Source: Bacteroidota bacterium (lineage in GTDB: Bacteria; Bacteroidota; Bacteroidia; 2-12-FULL-35-15). Taken from it: DNA of 59,318 nt. The first letter of the stretch is position 1. Each line of letters starts with the position of its first letter. The position numbers and the translations under genes are program-made. The notes below the pieces were generated by a model. It saw nothing but the letters and a program-made list of their open reading frames with translations. It was not told where the DNA came from and did not search any database. Location: positions 1 through 59,318 of the forward strand of contig JAHEXZ010000021.1 in assembly GCA_023251835.1 (NCBI GenBank), written 5' to 3'. Shown piece after piece: positions 1 to 8,003 of this stretch.

Positions 1-238
1 AGACACCAAAGAGTTGACTGCTACGCTGCCATATTTACCTCTTTTGATACTAAGTTCCTGTTTTTATGTGTCATTTTCAAAGAGCTTTAAATATTTTTAA
101 TTTCCTACTCAATATGACTCACGCGCGGTCAGTCAGAGCTAGTTTACCCTGAGCAAAGTCGAAGGGAAGACCGTGGGTGGCAATTTGAAAATGAATCATA
201 TTTCTTTTATTGAAGTTATTTTGAAAATTTTACTAATT
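1..238. other. Intergenic left edge with a palindromic repeat
   Basis: I see no gene here. The stretch ends at the stop codon of the apt gene. It holds one copy of the dispersed CCCTGAGC repeat at 147-166, set inside a weak outer hairpin formed by CGGTC before it and GACCG after it. A short frame that starts at 173 runs backwards over the apt 3' end and is not a believable gene. Confidence 0.6.
147..166. repeat. CCCTGAGC-family palindromic repeat, copy 1
   Basis: The sequence CCCTGAGCAAAGTCGAAGGG has matching ends (CCCT / AGGG) and differs by one base from the copy at 10316-10335. Related copies lie at 54324-54346, 55508-55554 and 58661-58686. The family sits between genes and looks like a dispersed short repeat, not a terminator of one gene. 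Confidence 0.7.
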
Positions 239-766
239 CTAATAATTAACCAAACTAATAATATTATCAGAATATTGGCTCAACCGTTTTTTCCCTTCCA
301 AAAATTCGAGTTCAACTATAAATGCAAAACCTGCAACATTGCCTTTTTGCATTTGAATTAATTTAGCAGCCGCTTCGGCTGTACCACCTGTAGCGAGTAA
401 ATCGTCATGAATGAGTACATTCCAGCCGGGTTTTATATCGTCTATCTGCATTTCGATTTTTGCGCTTCCATATTCTAAATCATATTCATAGGATATTGTT
501 TTATATGGTAATTTACCTGCTTTACGCACCAGCACAAAAGGAATATTTAGTTTGCTTGCGAGAGCAAAACCGAACAAAAATCCACGGCTTTCCACTCCTA
601 CAATGGCATTGATATTTTTGTCGGCACAATACTGAGAAAATGAGCTTACAATATCATCGCATAACTGGGGGTTATGCAATACAGGTGTAATATCTTTAAA
701 TAAGATTCCCGGCTTAGGAAAATCAGGTACATCACGTATTCCGCTTTTTAGTTTTTGTTCTAACAT
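239..766 (-). CDS. apt: Adenine phosphoribosyltransferase
   Basis: Makes AMP from adenine and PRPP in the purine salvage pathway; cytoplasmic. The 175 residues match the usual length of the family. The N-terminus has the typical IRDVPDFPKPGILFKDITPVL block, followed by a VESRGFLFG segment. The PRPP-binding loop VLIHDDLLATGGTAEAA lies near residues 117-133. The start ATG at 766 is the only one that keeps the conserved N-terminus. The next gene on the same strand, an HhH protein, is about 110 bases upstream, so co-transcription is possible but not shown. Nothing in the gene is odd. Confidence 0.95.
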   Translation of the reverse strand: MLEQKLKSGIRDVPDFPKPGILFKDITPVLHNPQLCDDIVSSFSQYCADKNINAIVGVESRGFLFGFALASKLNIPFVLVRKAGKLPYKTISYEYDLEYGSAKIEMQIDDIKPGWNVLIHDDLLATGGTAEAAAKLIQMQKGNVAGFAFIVELEFLEGKKRLSQYSDNIISLVNY

Positions 767-876
767 TGAATTAATTTTTTTTGAATTTTAGCCACAGATT
801 CACAGATTTTTAAATATGTATGAATGCTCCATTGTAATCTATGAATCCGGGGGTAGCTTCTTTGCCATATGTTTTT

Positions 877-1803
877 TTATTCTAAAACTAAATAATATAC
901 AAGTTTACGGAACGTTTCGTCATCGACCAAATCAGTTTTCTTAATTTCTTCTAAATTTTTGTATTTACCATGTTTATTGCGATAGTTTACGATTGCATTT
1001 GCCATATTCCATGAAATATAGGGGTGTTTTAATTGTGCTGCGGTGCAGGTATTGATATTTATTTTTCTTATTTCTGTTTCATCCACGATGAGATAGTTTT
1101 TTATTGCATCGAATTTTTCTTTATCGAATTTCCATACTTCCATTAACTGTTCTATAGAAACAAAGCCCCCCAACTCTTGTCGGTATTTAATGATTGCTTT
1201 TGCATAAAAGCCACCAATACCTTTTATTGTTGTCAGGTAAGCAGAATCGGCTGAATTAAGCTCTATTAGAGTTCGGAGTCCGGAGTTCGGAGTCCGGAGA
1301 TTGTTGTCTGGGAATTTTTTGACATTATGCACTTCACCGGATGGAACTTGAATATATGGCTCTAACTGTGAATATTGTTCTGCCGGGATGCAATACATTT
1401 TTTTTACATCTTCTTTAGTTCTGAACTGTCCGCCTTTTGCTTCATAGTTTTTTATTGTGTGAATTTGTTTATCATTTAAGCCGAGGCGTTTCCAGTCATC
1501 AGGAGCTAAGCCATTTGGATTAAAGGTAAAATACTCTGCCTTTAAACTAAAACTATTGATGGTTGAATCATTGTTGTTGCCGGTAAAACTATTTTCAATT
1601 GCTACTGAATCGCTTTCCTGCTGATCCGCATTGAATGCAGCTATTTCTTTTTCAAATTTTGAAAAATCAACCTGTTCTGGCTTTGCAAATTTGTCAGAAA
1701 TATTAAGATAGATTAATAATAGAGTGATGATTAAAAGCAATATTACTATTCCATTCCGTTCACGTTTATTGAAAGTCAAATAATCGCGAATGAATTGCTT
1801 CAT
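877..1803 (-). CDS. Membrane-anchored ComEA-like helix-hairpin-helix protein
   Basis: A 308-residue protein with a basic N-terminus and one membrane helix near residues 18-35, so the rest probably lies in the periplasm. Three helix-hairpin-helix-like units follow: around residues 105-155, 178-238 (IELNSADSAYLTTIKGIGGFYAKAII) and 244-305 (ININTCTAAQLKHPYISW). Such units bind DNA without sequence preference in ComEA-type uptake proteins, so a role in DNA uptake is a fair guess but unproven. The linker before the second unit contains a duplicated 14-base word read in frame as LRTPNSGLRT, a repeat-derived insertion. ComEA itself is usually much shorter. Confidence 0.75.
   Translation of the reverse strand: MKQFIRDYLTFNKRERNGIVILLLIITLLLIYLNISDKFAKPEQVDFSKFEKEIAAFNADQQESDSVAIENSFTGNNNDSTINSFSLKAEYFTFNPNGLAPDDWKRLGLNDKQIHTIKNYEAKGGQFRTKEDVKKMYCIPAEQYSQLEPYIQVPSGEVHNVKKFPDNNLRTPNSGLRTLIELNSADSAYLTTIKGIGGFYAKAIIKYRQELGGFVSIEQLMEVWKFDKEKFDAIKNYLIVDETEIRKININTCTAAQLKHPYISWNMANAIVNYRNKHGKYKNLEEIKKTDLVDDETFRKLVYYLVLE
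1271..1298 (-). repeat. In-gene tandem 14-base repeat
   Basis: GTTCGGAGTCCGGA occurs twice in a row on the plus strand (1271-1284 and 1285-1298) inside the HhH gene. At 28 bases it is not a multiple of three, yet the frame stays open. The sequence reads LRTPNSGLRT in the linker ahead of the second HhH unit. It looks like invasion by a short repeat at a tolerant site. Confidence 0.7.
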
Positions 1804-1877
1804 TGGGGGTTAATTATTAAATGGTTTAATGGTTATTGAATTATTGCGAATTTACGAAATAGGGATGAGATTTTCTG

Positions 1878-2168
1878 TTATACAAAATTATAAATGATTG
1901 CCATACCCGATAGAACTATTGCAATGATGTTTATTGTGTTTAGCAATATTTTATTGGCAATTAATTTTTTTCCGTCCGCAAATAGTGTATAAAGCCCCGC
2001 CACGAGAAACAAAGAAAAAATAGTCGCTGGAAGCCACATTATAGAACAAAACTCACAACGCGAAGTTTCTTTAAAAGCAGAAGAGAAAACAAACCAAGAA
2101 AAAAATGTCAACAAACCTGTAAGAACGGTGTTTGCTAATCCTAATAAGCGAGTTGTTTTCATTTTCAA
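1878..2168 (-). CDS. Small integral membrane protein, function unknown
   Basis: I do not recognise this 96-residue protein. It has three hydrophobic segments, near residues 8-30, 42-63 and 72-95, so it is an inner-membrane protein. A short loop holds the pair CEFC near residues 38-41, a possible metal or redox pair. The two lysines in MKMKTT support the start at 2168. It lies between the HhH gene and a secreted protein on the same strand, and the neighbours give no clear hint of its job. Confidence 0.6.
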   Translation of the reverse strand: MKMKTTRLLGLANTVLTGLLTFFSWFVFSSAFKETSRCEFCSIMWLPATIFSLFLVAGLYTLFADGKKLIANKILLNTINIIAIVLSGMAIIYNFV

Positions 2169-2199
2169 GCGTTGGTGTGTCTTTGTTTTATTTTTTGTT

Positions 2200-2847
2200 T
2201 TACAGTCTCTTTAAAACCTTAGTTACTTTAATTTTGTTGTCAGATAAATTAAATTCATAAATAAAAATGTATTCATAGTTATCAATAATGATTTCCCATT
2301 TATTGTCTTGTAACATTTTTGTTTTTACCAATGGACCAGCTAAACTATTAATAATAGCAGAACTTCCCATTTCCGAGGGTGTTCTGGATCGTGCTAAAAG
2401 CATATTATTTAAGGAAAAAGCATATGAGATTGGACTAAATGTCAAATAGCAATATGATGATATAATAGATGAAAAATATGACCAACTAATGGTATCTGAT
2501 AAAATGGAATTAAATGAAGTGTCATTTTTGAATTTCTCGAAATCTATATCAATCTTGGAATATTTTTCTATTTCATATTTTTGAAATTTTTTGATGTCAG
2601 TATTATTGTCAAGATAAAATTTTTTTGATTTCTTGTAAATTACTGAGGAGGTGTCAGAAAAAAATGAGTCCATATAATTAATGATTTTTTCCTTCTGTGG
2701 CATTAAGTCTGCGTATAAGGTATATCTAAATTTACTCAACCTTATTTGAAAGTCTTCATTTGTTTTGCAGTCGGAATTTAATTGTGCTTTCGTAAAAAGA
2801 ACGAACATAATAAATATTATTGTCAATTTATTTCTCATGATTTTCAT
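2200..2847 (-). CDS. Secreted protein of unknown function
   Basis: A 215-residue protein with a signal peptide (MKIMRNKLTIIFIMFVLFTKAQ, cut after the Ala or Gln near residue 22). The mature part is rich in Lys, Ser, Asp and Ile and shows no motif I can name. It is probably periplasmic or surface exposed. It follows the small membrane protein with a 31-base gap and may share its transcript. The start at 2847 is chosen because it gives the signal peptide. I cannot assign a function. Confidence 0.6.
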   Translation of the reverse strand: MKIMRNKLTIIFIMFVLFTKAQLNSDCKTNEDFQIRLSKFRYTLYADLMPQKEKIINYMDSFFSDTSSVIYKKSKKFYLDNNTDIKKFQKYEIEKYSKIDIDFEKFKNDTSFNSILSDTISWSYFSSIISSYCYLTFSPISYAFSLNNMLLARSRTPSEMGSSAIINSLAGPLVKTKMLQDNKWEIIIDNYEYIFIYEFNLSDNKIKVTKVLKRL

Positions 2848-3145
2848 TTTTTTAGCTTACTGGTAACGGCTGATGAATAAATTCCCTGTACGAAAACGAT
2901 CTTTTCCAGTTAAAGAAACTACAACTTGTTGCCAGTGTAAACCTGATTATGGATTTTTGAGTGTTTTGAGGTTTAAAAATTACAATTTTGAAAAGATGTT
3001 TGATTTTTATTGTTGCTTTTGTTGTTATTCTCTCAAAAGAACAATTAACACTACCTATTTATCTTGGTACAAAGTTACAGATAGTTATTTTATATTTATT
3101 TTGAATGAAAATAATCAAGTGTAATAAAGCTCAAAGTGTTGGGAT
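2848..3145. other. Intergenic stretch without a supported gene
   Basis: About 300 bases between a secreted protein gene and the APC permease gene. An 83-codon open frame exists on the plus strand at 2873-3124, but its predicted protein is rich in Phe, Cys and Tyr with no recognisable domain, and both neighbours lie on the other strand. I see no clear hairpin or repeat. Confidence 0.5.
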
Positions 3146-4612
3146 TTAGTTGTCTGCCAATACGGTTTTCTTTCGTTGAGTAAAATAATATACGGGAATA
3201 CCGAGAGCAACGCAAATGAGCCCAAAACCTGTATTCCTGGTATCGTAAATAATTAAAATAGTGCAAATGGCAAGAGCTGAGAGGATGTATAATGCAGGTA
3301 TAACAGGGTATCCGAAAGCTTTATAAGGCCGTTCCGTATCCGGTTCTTTTTTCCGAAGTATAAAAAGGCCAGAAATAGTAACAATATAAAAAATCATTGA
3401 TGCAAAAGCAGAGTAGTTAACTAAATCACTATATGTACCAGAGAGGCATAAGGCACATGCCCATATACATTGTGTCCAAAGGGCAAAAGAAGGCACTGCA
3501 TTTTCATTTAGTTCTCCAGCTTTTTTCAAGAATAGTTTTTCTTTGGCCATAGCATAATATACACGTGCACCGGCAAGGATAAGCCCATTGTTACATCCGA
3601 ACGTAGAAACCATAATTAAAGCAGCCATGATGTATAGTGCTGTATTACCAAAAATTATTGTTGCAGCACTTCCTGCAACCCTGTCGTTGGTAGCGAACTG
3701 AATACCCTGATGATAAGCATCTGTTGCAGCAGGGTCACCTTTTAAAGGCAATAGAGCCAGGTATGCAATATTGGTAAGTACGTACAAAAGGGTTACTATT
3801 AATGTACCCAGGAACAGACTGCGAGGAATGTTTTTTCTGGGATCTTTTATTTCTCCGGCAATAAAGGTTACATTGTTCCATGCATCGGCAGAAAATAAAG
3901 AATTGATTATTGTAGAACCCATTGCACCCAGTAATGCAAATCCGACCAGGTGTTTAATACTTATTGTACCATCAGGGTTAACAGTAGTTGTTGCAGCCTC
4001 CCATGCATTTTTAAAATTTTCTGCAAGGGTATTGCTTTTAAATGCCATTGCTATTCCCAAAACAATAAGTAAAAAGAGTGCCACTAATTTTGTTGAGGTA
4101 AAAATAAGCTGAACCATTTTTCCATTACGGATGCCACGTGTATTAGAATACGTGAGAAATAAAATACTCATGATAGCCAGTATCTGTTTCCATGTAATAA
4201 CAAAAGTGTCATTGGCAAAAGAAATTATCTGATTGTTTAATTCGGGGAAAAATATAGCTGTATAATTTGCGAAGGCAACCCCAACAGCGGCAATTACTCC
4301 AGCCTGTATAACGGTAAAGACAGTCCAGCCATACAAGAATGCAATAAGATTACCAAAAGCTCTTTGAATATAAACAAACTGTCCTCCGGCTTTAGGCATC
4401 ATGCCAGCGAGCTCTCCATAACTTAATGCAGCCATTACAGTAATGATGCCTGTAATAATCCATAAGAGAATTAGATATCCTGCAGAGCCCACAGCACGCG
4501 ACATAGTGGCGCTAACGATAAAAATTCCAGATCCTATCATGGAACCGGCAACAATCATAGTAGCGTCAATTAATCCGAGGGAACGTTTTAATTCGGTAGT
4601 GTTTTCGGGCAT
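3146..4612 (-). CDS. APC-family amino acid permease
   Basis: A 488-residue inner-membrane transporter with about 12 hydrophobic segments, as expected for the amino acid-polyamine-organocation superfamily. The first membrane segment carries the typical VAGSMIGSGIFIVSA block, whose GSGIF break binds the substrate amino group in this family. Length and layout fit LAT- or GadC-like members of the group. The substrate cannot be read from the sequence. The stop lies 20 bases from the last reading end of an unassigned gap, and the YqeY-like gene lies 10 bases upstream on the same strand, so co-transcription is likely. Confidence 0.88.
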   Translation of the reverse strand: MPENTTELKRSLGLIDATMIVAGSMIGSGIFIVSATMSRAVGSAGYLILLWIITGIITVMAALSYGELAGMMPKAGGQFVYIQRAFGNLIAFLYGWTVFTVIQAGVIAAVGVAFANYTAIFFPELNNQIISFANDTFVITWKQILAIMSILFLTYSNTRGIRNGKMVQLIFTSTKLVALFLLIVLGIAMAFKSNTLAENFKNAWEAATTTVNPDGTISIKHLVGFALLGAMGSTIINSLFSADAWNNVTFIAGEIKDPRKNIPRSLFLGTLIVTLLYVLTNIAYLALLPLKGDPAATDAYHQGIQFATNDRVAGSAATIIFGNTALYIMAALIMVSTFGCNNGLILAGARVYYAMAKEKLFLKKAGELNENAVPSFALWTQCIWACALCLSGTYSDLVNYSAFASMIFYIVTISGLFILRKKEPDTERPYKAFGYPVIPALYILSALAICTILIIYDTRNTGFGLICVALGIPVYYFTQRKKTVLADN

Positions 4613-4622
4613 GTAAAAATGT

Positions 4623-5066
4623 TTACTTACTTAACAACTCTTTCACAATTCCGGAAATAATTTTTCCATCGGCTTTACCGGCCAGTTGTTTAGTAGCTAT
4701 GCCCATTACCTTGCCCATATCAGCGGGGGAAGAAACACCAAGCGATGCAATAATTTTTGCCACTTCGGTTTTTATTTCTTCTGCGGTCATTTGTTTTGGC
4801 AAATAGGATTCAATAATGCCTGCCTGAAATAATTCTGTTTGAGCTAAATCGTTTCGATTTTGGGACTTATAAATATCAGCAGTTTCTTTACGTTGCTTCA
4901 CCATTTTCTGAAGAGCTTTTATTTCTGTATCGTCAGAATACCCTTCAGGAGAGGTTTTCAATAACAGTATAGCTGATTTCATTGCACGTAATGCTTCTAA
5001 TTTTGCAGCCTCTTTTGCCAGCATTGCTGATTTAATATCGGAGTTTATTTTTTCTTCTAATGCCAT
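4623..5066 (-). CDS. GatB/YqeY-domain protein
   Basis: A 147-residue cytoplasmic protein that matches the YqeY family along its full length: helical N-terminus (LEEKINSDIKSAMLAKEAAKLEALRAMKSAI), the middle block QRKETADIYKSQNRNDLAQTE, and the C-terminal PADMGKVMGIATKQLAGKADGKIIS. The fold resembles the tRNA-binding tail of GatB, and a role linked to tRNA or translation is often suggested, but the exact role is not known. It sits between a deoxynucleoside kinase and the permease in a tightly packed minus-strand run. Confidence 0.9.
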   Translation of the reverse strand: MALEEKINSDIKSAMLAKEAAKLEALRAMKSAILLLKTSPEGYSDDTEIKALQKMVKQRKETADIYKSQNRNDLAQTELFQAGIIESYLPKQMTAEEIKTEVAKIIASLGVSSPADMGKVMGIATKQLAGKADGKIISGIVKELLSK

Positions 5067-5115
5067 TGTAACAATTTTTGAATTAGAGATTTTTAGATTT
5101 GTTGAATTGCTAATA

Positions 5116-5742
5116 TTAAAACAATCCGTTTATTTCTGCATCAATTTTGTTGATAATCACTCCCAAATCTTCCTGTTTTTCGAGGAAGTTGATATTATCC
5201 ACATCAATGATCAATAATTTTGCTCCTGCATGTTCCTGTTCATAAGAAGTTGTGAAAGCCTCATAACGTTCATTCAGGCGCTTCAGGTAATCAAGGCGGA
5301 TAGCATTTTCATAATCACGTCCACGTTTTTGTATCTGGTTTACTAATGTAGGAACTGAAGCACGTAAATAAATTAACAAATCGGGAGGCGTAATGAATGA
5401 TTCCATTAATTTAAAGAGAGCAAAATAATTTTCAAAATCGCGGGTTGTCATTAAGCCCATTGCATGGAGGTTAGGCGCAAAGATGTATGCATCTTCATAA
5501 ATTGTCCTGTCCTGGATAACAGTTTTCCCACTTTTACGGATTTGCTGCACTTGTCCAAAACGGCTGTTTAAGAAGTATACCTGTAAGTTAAAAGACCAGC
5601 GTTGCATATCTTCATAAAAATCATTCAAATATGGGTTGTCATCTGCATCTTCAAAGTGGGATTGCCACTTGTAATGTTTTGATAAAAGTGTGGTAAGTGT
5701 TGTTTTACCTGAACCAATGTTTCCGGCTATTGCTACGTGCAT
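5116..5742 (-). CDS. Deoxynucleoside kinase
   Basis: Phosphorylates deoxynucleosides with ATP in nucleotide salvage. The 208 residues begin with the P-loop GNIGSGKTT (residues 7-15). The DRTIYEDA motif is equivalent to the DRS/ERS substrate motif of the dCK/dGK family, and QKRGRDYE is the LID-like arginine segment. Base specificity cannot be fixed from motifs. The start at 5742 places the P-loop right at the N-terminus, as in the family. It lies 49 bases upstream of the YqeY-like gene on the same strand. Confidence 0.9.
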   Translation of the reverse strand: MHVAIAGNIGSGKTTLTTLLSKHYKWQSHFEDADDNPYLNDFYEDMQRWSFNLQVYFLNSRFGQVQQIRKSGKTVIQDRTIYEDAYIFAPNLHAMGLMTTRDFENYFALFKLMESFITPPDLLIYLRASVPTLVNQIQKRGRDYENAIRLDYLKRLNERYEAFTTSYEQEHAGAKLLIIDVDNINFLEKQEDLGVIINKIDAEINGLF

Positions 5743-5889
5743 ATATATTAAGTTGTTTAGTAATCAACTATATGAATATTGTTTTTCTGAAAAAGCGAAA
5801 ACGAAAATACAAAAACTAGTATGTTTTTAGATAAAAAAATTCAAATTGTGAATAAGTTTTTTACTTTTTGCGTAATATCAGATAATAAC

Positions 5890-6681
5890 TTATTTCTGCG
5901 ATGAATATATCATGATTGACTTATTTGCCTGAAGTATTAGTATATCCATCTCGATTCTAAAATTCTGAAACTCAGTTTCAGGCATCTCAAATTGTAATTC
6001 TTCTGTAGTTTTAATGTTATAGGCTTTTATCCGGTTATCTGTGGTATAATAAATCTGGTTGCCAACAGGCTGAAAAGATTGAATATTTTTTACAGGCATT
6101 GTTTTATAATAGGTTCCATAAATATCGAATATTAGTATTCCTGTTGACGGGTTATTCAAATACACTTTATTATCATACTCTAACAAATAAACCGGCTGCA
6201 AATAAATATGTAATAATAAACTCAGATTACCTGTTTGCTGGGTTTTTGAAAATGTTTGATCAATACGTACCAGTTCCAGATTTTGCTGATTATATAACCA
6301 CATACCATTATTGTACGAAGAGCAGATTAATTGTGTTTGCTGGAAGCCCATTTTATCAAGGCTCACAGGCTCAGCACTTAAAGTGAGTGTATTGTCTAAA
6401 AAAACAACTTGTGAAAAATTTTTATAAAACACCAGCAAACGTAACATATTGGAAACATCAACAAAATCAATATTGCCAAGGTTTTTATTGCTATATTTAT
6501 AAAGCAATTTACCTGTTCTATTGTATTTGCTAAGTTCATTAGCTTTTACAATATAAATATTGCCTTGCTTGTCTGTTGTAAAGAAGTCTGCTTTAACAGG
6601 AATAGTAGCTATAAGGTTGAATGTGCTTTGTGCGGAGCTCCAGGTAGAAATAGAAAGAAAGAGGATAAACAGTTTCTTCAT
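5890..6681 (-). CDS. Secreted beta-propeller-like protein, function unknown
   Basis: A 263-residue protein with a signal peptide (MKKLFILFLSISTWSSAQ, cut near residue 18). The mature part has several repeats of the type DKQGNIYIVKANELSKYNRTGKLLY, which suggests four-stranded blades of a propeller. No catalytic residues are visible. It starts 9 bases after the cinA stop on the same strand, so the two probably share a transcript. I cannot name a function. Confidence 0.65.
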   Translation of the reverse strand: MKKLFILFLSISTWSSAQSTFNLIATIPVKADFFTTDKQGNIYIVKANELSKYNRTGKLLYKYSNKNLGNIDFVDVSNMLRLLVFYKNFSQVVFLDNTLTLSAEPVSLDKMGFQQTQLICSSYNNGMWLYNQQNLELVRIDQTFSKTQQTGNLSLLLHIYLQPVYLLEYDNKVYLNNPSTGILIFDIYGTYYKTMPVKNIQSFQPVGNQIYYTTDNRIKAYNIKTTEELQFEMPETEFQNFRIEMDILILQANKSIMIYSSQK

Positions 6682-6690
6682 TGTTAATTG

Positions 6691-7962
6691 TTATTTCTCC
6701 AATTCTTTTCTAAGCATGTTTAATGCTGCGTTGGCTGTTTTTTGAATGTTACGTTCACGGTTGGTACCGAACAAAAATTTTTCGGAAATTATTGTTTCAG
6801 AAGTAGCAATAGCAATCCAAACGGTACCTACAGGTTTATCTGGAGTACTACCACCTGGCCCGGCAATGCCAGATGCAGCGATAGAATAATCAGTTTTATA
6901 TTTTCCACGAATAGCTTTTGCCATTTGCTCAACTACAGGCTGGCTTACCGCGCCTTTTGTTTCTATTATTTCTTTCGGTACATCCAACTCGGTTTCTTTT
7001 ATTCCATAGGAATAAGAAATGACAGAACCAACGTAGTATTCAGAGGCTCCCGGCACTTTGGTAATCAGATGTGCTATATAACCACCGGTACAACTTTCGG
7101 CAGTGGAGAGTGTTTGTTTTTTTTCTTTTAATAATCTGCCAATAATTTGTTCTAATGTTTCAGAGGGTTCACCAAAGGTTTCGTAACCGTAAATAAATTC
7201 AGAAATAATTTTTTTAAGGTCTTCTATTTTTTGATCTACCAGCAAATTTAACTTTTCCGCATTATTACCTTTAGCACTTAACCGTAAGCGCACCATTCCT
7301 GGCGAAGGCAAATAAGCCAATTTAATATTATCAGTCGTCAAATCATTTTCCCATTCTGCAATCAAATCAGCCAGATAAGATTCTCCGATACCTTGCGTTA
7401 ATATTGTTTTATGAACAATTGAAGGTAGTTTATATTGTTCTTTTAATTTAGGCAGAATCTGATTTTTCATCATCGCCTTCATTTCATAGGGAACACCAGG
7501 CATAGACACAATAATTTTTCCCTGGTATTCAAACCACATTCCCGGAGCAGTACCATTATGGTTTCTGATGGTTATACATATTTCCGGTACTTCAGCCTGC
7601 AAACGGTTGATTGGAGTTACTTCTTTTCCATAAGCTGCAAATATTGCTTCTATATCTTTATATGCCTGCTCATCAAAACGCATGGAAGTATTAAAATATT
7701 CACATAAGGTTTTTTTGGTAATGTCATCTTTAGTGGGTCCTAAACCACCGGTCATCAGGATTATATCAGCACGTTGCTGAGCTTCATCCAAAGATTTTAT
7801 GATATGTTCACGGTTATCGGAAACGGAAGAAATTTGCTTTACACTAATGCCATTCAGATTAAGTAAGGTAGCGATGTATGCAGAATTAGTATCTATAACC
7901 TGCCCTATTAATATTTCATCGCCAATAGTGATTATTTCGGCTTCTATCTCTTTTTTCTCCAT
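6691..7962 (-). CDS. cinA: CinA-family protein (NMN deamidase / ADP-ribose pyrophosphatase type)
   Basis: At 423 residues it has both domains of full-length CinA. The N-terminal MoaB/COG1058-like domain has GDEILIGQVIDTNSAYIA and MTGGLGPTKDDIT. The C-terminal CinA domain has STAESCTGGYIAHLIT and SIAASGIAGPGGSTPDKPVGTVWIA. In the family these hydrolyse ADP-ribose and nicotinamide mononucleotide, recycling pyridine nucleotides. The Ser-Thr-Ala-Glu-Ser-Cys block keeps the active-site serine. The start ATG at 7962 fits the usual N-terminus. The neighbour downstream is a secreted propeller protein; upstream, 41 bases away, is an S46 peptidase. Confidence 0.93.
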   Translation of the reverse strand: MEKKEIEAEIITIGDEILIGQVIDTNSAYIATLLNLNGISVKQISSVSDNREHIIKSLDEAQQRADIILMTGGLGPTKDDITKKTLCEYFNTSMRFDEQAYKDIEAIFAAYGKEVTPINRLQAEVPEICITIRNHNGTAPGMWFEYQGKIIVSMPGVPYEMKAMMKNQILPKLKEQYKLPSIVHKTILTQGIGESYLADLIAEWENDLTTDNIKLAYLPSPGMVRLRLSAKGNNAEKLNLLVDQKIEDLKKIISEFIYGYETFGEPSETLEQIIGRLLKEKKQTLSTAESCTGGYIAHLITKVPGASEYYVGSVISYSYGIKETELDVPKEIIETKGAVSQPVVEQMAKAIRGKYKTDYSIAASGIAGPGGSTPDKPVGTVWIAIATSETIISEKFLFGTNRERNIQKTANAALNMLRKELEK

Positions 7963-8003
7963 TGAAAAAGAATTATTATTGTTTGAATCGAGCGTCAGTC
8001 ATT

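Noticed and set aside
173-361. A 62-codon frame on the plus strand at the left edge
   Set aside because: It runs opposite and overlaps the end of apt. The peptide has no domain and the composition looks like shadow coding.
2873-3124. An 83-codon frame in the gap before the APC permease
   Set aside because: No signal peptide, no recognised domain, Cys- and Phe-rich, and both neighbours are on the other strand. I kept the region as intergenic.
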